From assembly GCF_023734775.1 (NCBI RefSeq), contig NZ_AP025732.1:3912501-3976500 (forward strand): 64,000 nt of DNA, written 5' to 3'. The DNA is from Nostoc cf. commune SO-36 (GTDB lineage Bacteria; Cyanobacteriota; Cyanobacteriia; Cyanobacteriales; Nostocaceae). Below are positions 63,527 through 64,000 of this stretch, one piece after another (within the stretch, counting starts at the first letter, position 1; every line of letters starts with the position of its first letter). The notes beneath the pieces were generated by a model. The model was given only the letters and a program-made list of their open reading frames with translations. It did no database searches and had not been told where the DNA came from. The translations under genes were made by a program, and so were the position numbers.

Positions 63527-63559
63527 AGACGCTCCTTACGTCGCTAACGCTTCGCTATC
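63527..63559. repeat. 33-bp repeat insertion with stop codon in tnpA
   Basis: AGACGCTCCTTACGTCGCTA plus ACGCTTCGCTATC lies between GATGCCGAAATC and AAAGATATCGGC, where relatives of the recombinase read without a gap. ATC is found on both sides, as a short target duplication. It uses the GCTAACGCTTCGC-type motif found at 6.95 kb and 49.66 kb. Confidence 0.7.
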
Positions 63560-63751
63560 AAAGATATCGGCAGTGGAATCAACTTTAAGCGCAAAGGACT
63601 GCAAGCCTTATTGGACAGACTTATGCAAGGAGATAAGCTCACGCTTGTTGTTGCCTGTCGTGACCGACTCGCGCGGTTTGGATTTGAGCTTATTCAATAT
63701 ATGGTCGAGCAAAACGGTGGACAAATCGTGGTTCTCGACAACACTGTACAC

Positions 63752-63796
63752 TGCCGCGAAATCTGCCACGGGGATACTCCCCGGTGGCGAGTTTCG
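63752..63796. repeat. 45-bp hairpin insertion in tnpA
   Basis: CGAAATCTGCCACGGGGATA plus CTCCCCGGTGGCGAGTTTCG folds into a hairpin. It encodes CREICHGDTPRWRVS between NTVH and SPESEL, where relatives have NTVHxSPESEL. Length is a multiple of three. The exact ends are uncertain by about three bases. Confidence 0.65.
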
Positions 63797-63854
63797 CCAG
63801 AATCAGAACTTACCTCGGATCTTCTCTCCATCCTCCACGTCTTCTCTTGTAGGA

Positions 63855-64000
63855 TGCACGGACTCAGGAAGTACAGTAAAAAAATCAAGGAAGATCCGGA
63901 TCTTTCTCACGGCACTACAACGGCAGACTCTTAAGCAATGGTTTGGTGTGTCTAGGTTTGTTTACAATACGACCGTCAAACTACTGCAAGATTCATCAAT
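63855..64000 (+). CDS. tnpB: IS607-type TnpB, partial at window end
   Basis: A frame overlapping the end of tnpA reads CTDSGSTVKKSRKIRIFLTA and LQRQTLKQWFGVSRFVYNTT before the window ends. This matches the N-terminus of TnpB proteins (RNA-guided nucleases of IS605/IS607 elements). No ATG/GTG/TTG is visible at the expected place, so the start is not assigned; the given start is a minimum estimate. The catalytic RuvC part is outside the window. Confidence 0.7.

Larger units (their letters stand above)
63269..63934 (+). pseudogene. tnpA: IS607-family serine recombinase (TnpA) broken by two palindromic insertions
   Basis: The N-terminus is a MerR-like helix-turn-helix (YVPLREAVKKLGLHPNTLRK), followed by a small serine recombinase domain with ASIICYCRVSSTKQRDDLGR (catalytic Ser in RVSS). 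The frame continues through IGSGINFKRKGLQALLDRLM and CRDRLARFGFELIQYMVEQN to DLLSILHVFSCRMHGLRKYS. A 33-bp insertion at 63527-63559 brings in TAA, and a second insertion (63752-63796) adds 15 codons. Without the first the frame is open to 63934. A tnpB start follows at the end of the window. Confidence 0.85.

Overview
The window looks like the chromosome of a filamentous, heterocyst-type cyanobacterium of the Nostoc/Anabaena group. The evidence is the very frequent HIP1 octamer (GCGATCGC), the cyanobacterial SLH porin, cyanobacteria-specific families (DUF3318, DUF2499/DUF3593, CGLD27), the sphR/sphS/phoU phosphate locus next to two coiled-coil genes, an initiator tRNA split by a group I intron, and a dense population of short palindromic repeats. 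No rRNA, prophage or CRISPR array was seen.

Layout. 0-6.6 kb: a HEPN-motif protein of unknown role, an Uma2 remnant, small secreted and membrane proteins, and a porin with a Crp/Fnr regulator beside it. 7.1-10 kb: the phosphate operon sphR-sphS-phoU (minus strand). 10.5-12.6 kb: tandem coiled-coil paralogues, probably zicK/zacK. 12.6-14.1 kb: a kinase remnant and a ribbon-helix-helix/membrane-protein pair. 14.6-25.6 kb: mostly housekeeping genes (hisA, DUF3593/DUF2499, csaB, a GT87-like transferase, pgeF, birA, an M23 peptidase, ribE, a bifunctional nuclease, an aldo/keto reductase).

25.6-33.6 kb is the clearest accessory island. It is bounded by two decayed Tn3-family transposase fragments in opposite orientation. 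Inside are a frameshifted alpha/beta hydrolase and a large caspase-NACHT-HEAT gene cut in two by an intact ISAzo13-type insertion sequence with a TTA target duplication. Removing the IS restores one frame of about 1363 codons. Two small inverted-repeat elements also lie here.

33.6-45.5 kb: an ABC exporter, Uma2, a coiled-coil protein of unknown function, an orphan HicB-like protein, rsfS-CGLD27-asparaginase, the intron-containing tRNA-fMet followed by a free-standing PD-(D/E)XK endonuclease, a P-loop/DUF697 protein, a STAS-sugar transferase fusion, and queE. 45.5-64 kb: a DUF104/PIN toxin-antitoxin pair, a Tat-lipoprotein solute-binding protein, a methyltransferase, a trypsin-like protease beside a TPR-CHAT protease, a second Uma2, a U32 protein carrying an in-frame repeat insertion, a WcaI-like glycosyltransferase, a C5 DNA methyltransferase, deoC, and an IS607-type element whose recombinase contains two palindromic insertions.

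Two themes stand out. First, protease-based conflict modules (caspase-NACHT-HEAT; TPR-CHAT with trypsin) sit among mobile DNA. Second, short palindromic repeats have entered genes in frame (U32, IS607 tnpA) and abut start codons (csaB). Three genes (birA, the hydrolase, the ABC exporter) each appear to lack one base in a homopolymer run. That pattern fits systematic sequence error better than three independent mutations, but it cannot be settled from this window.
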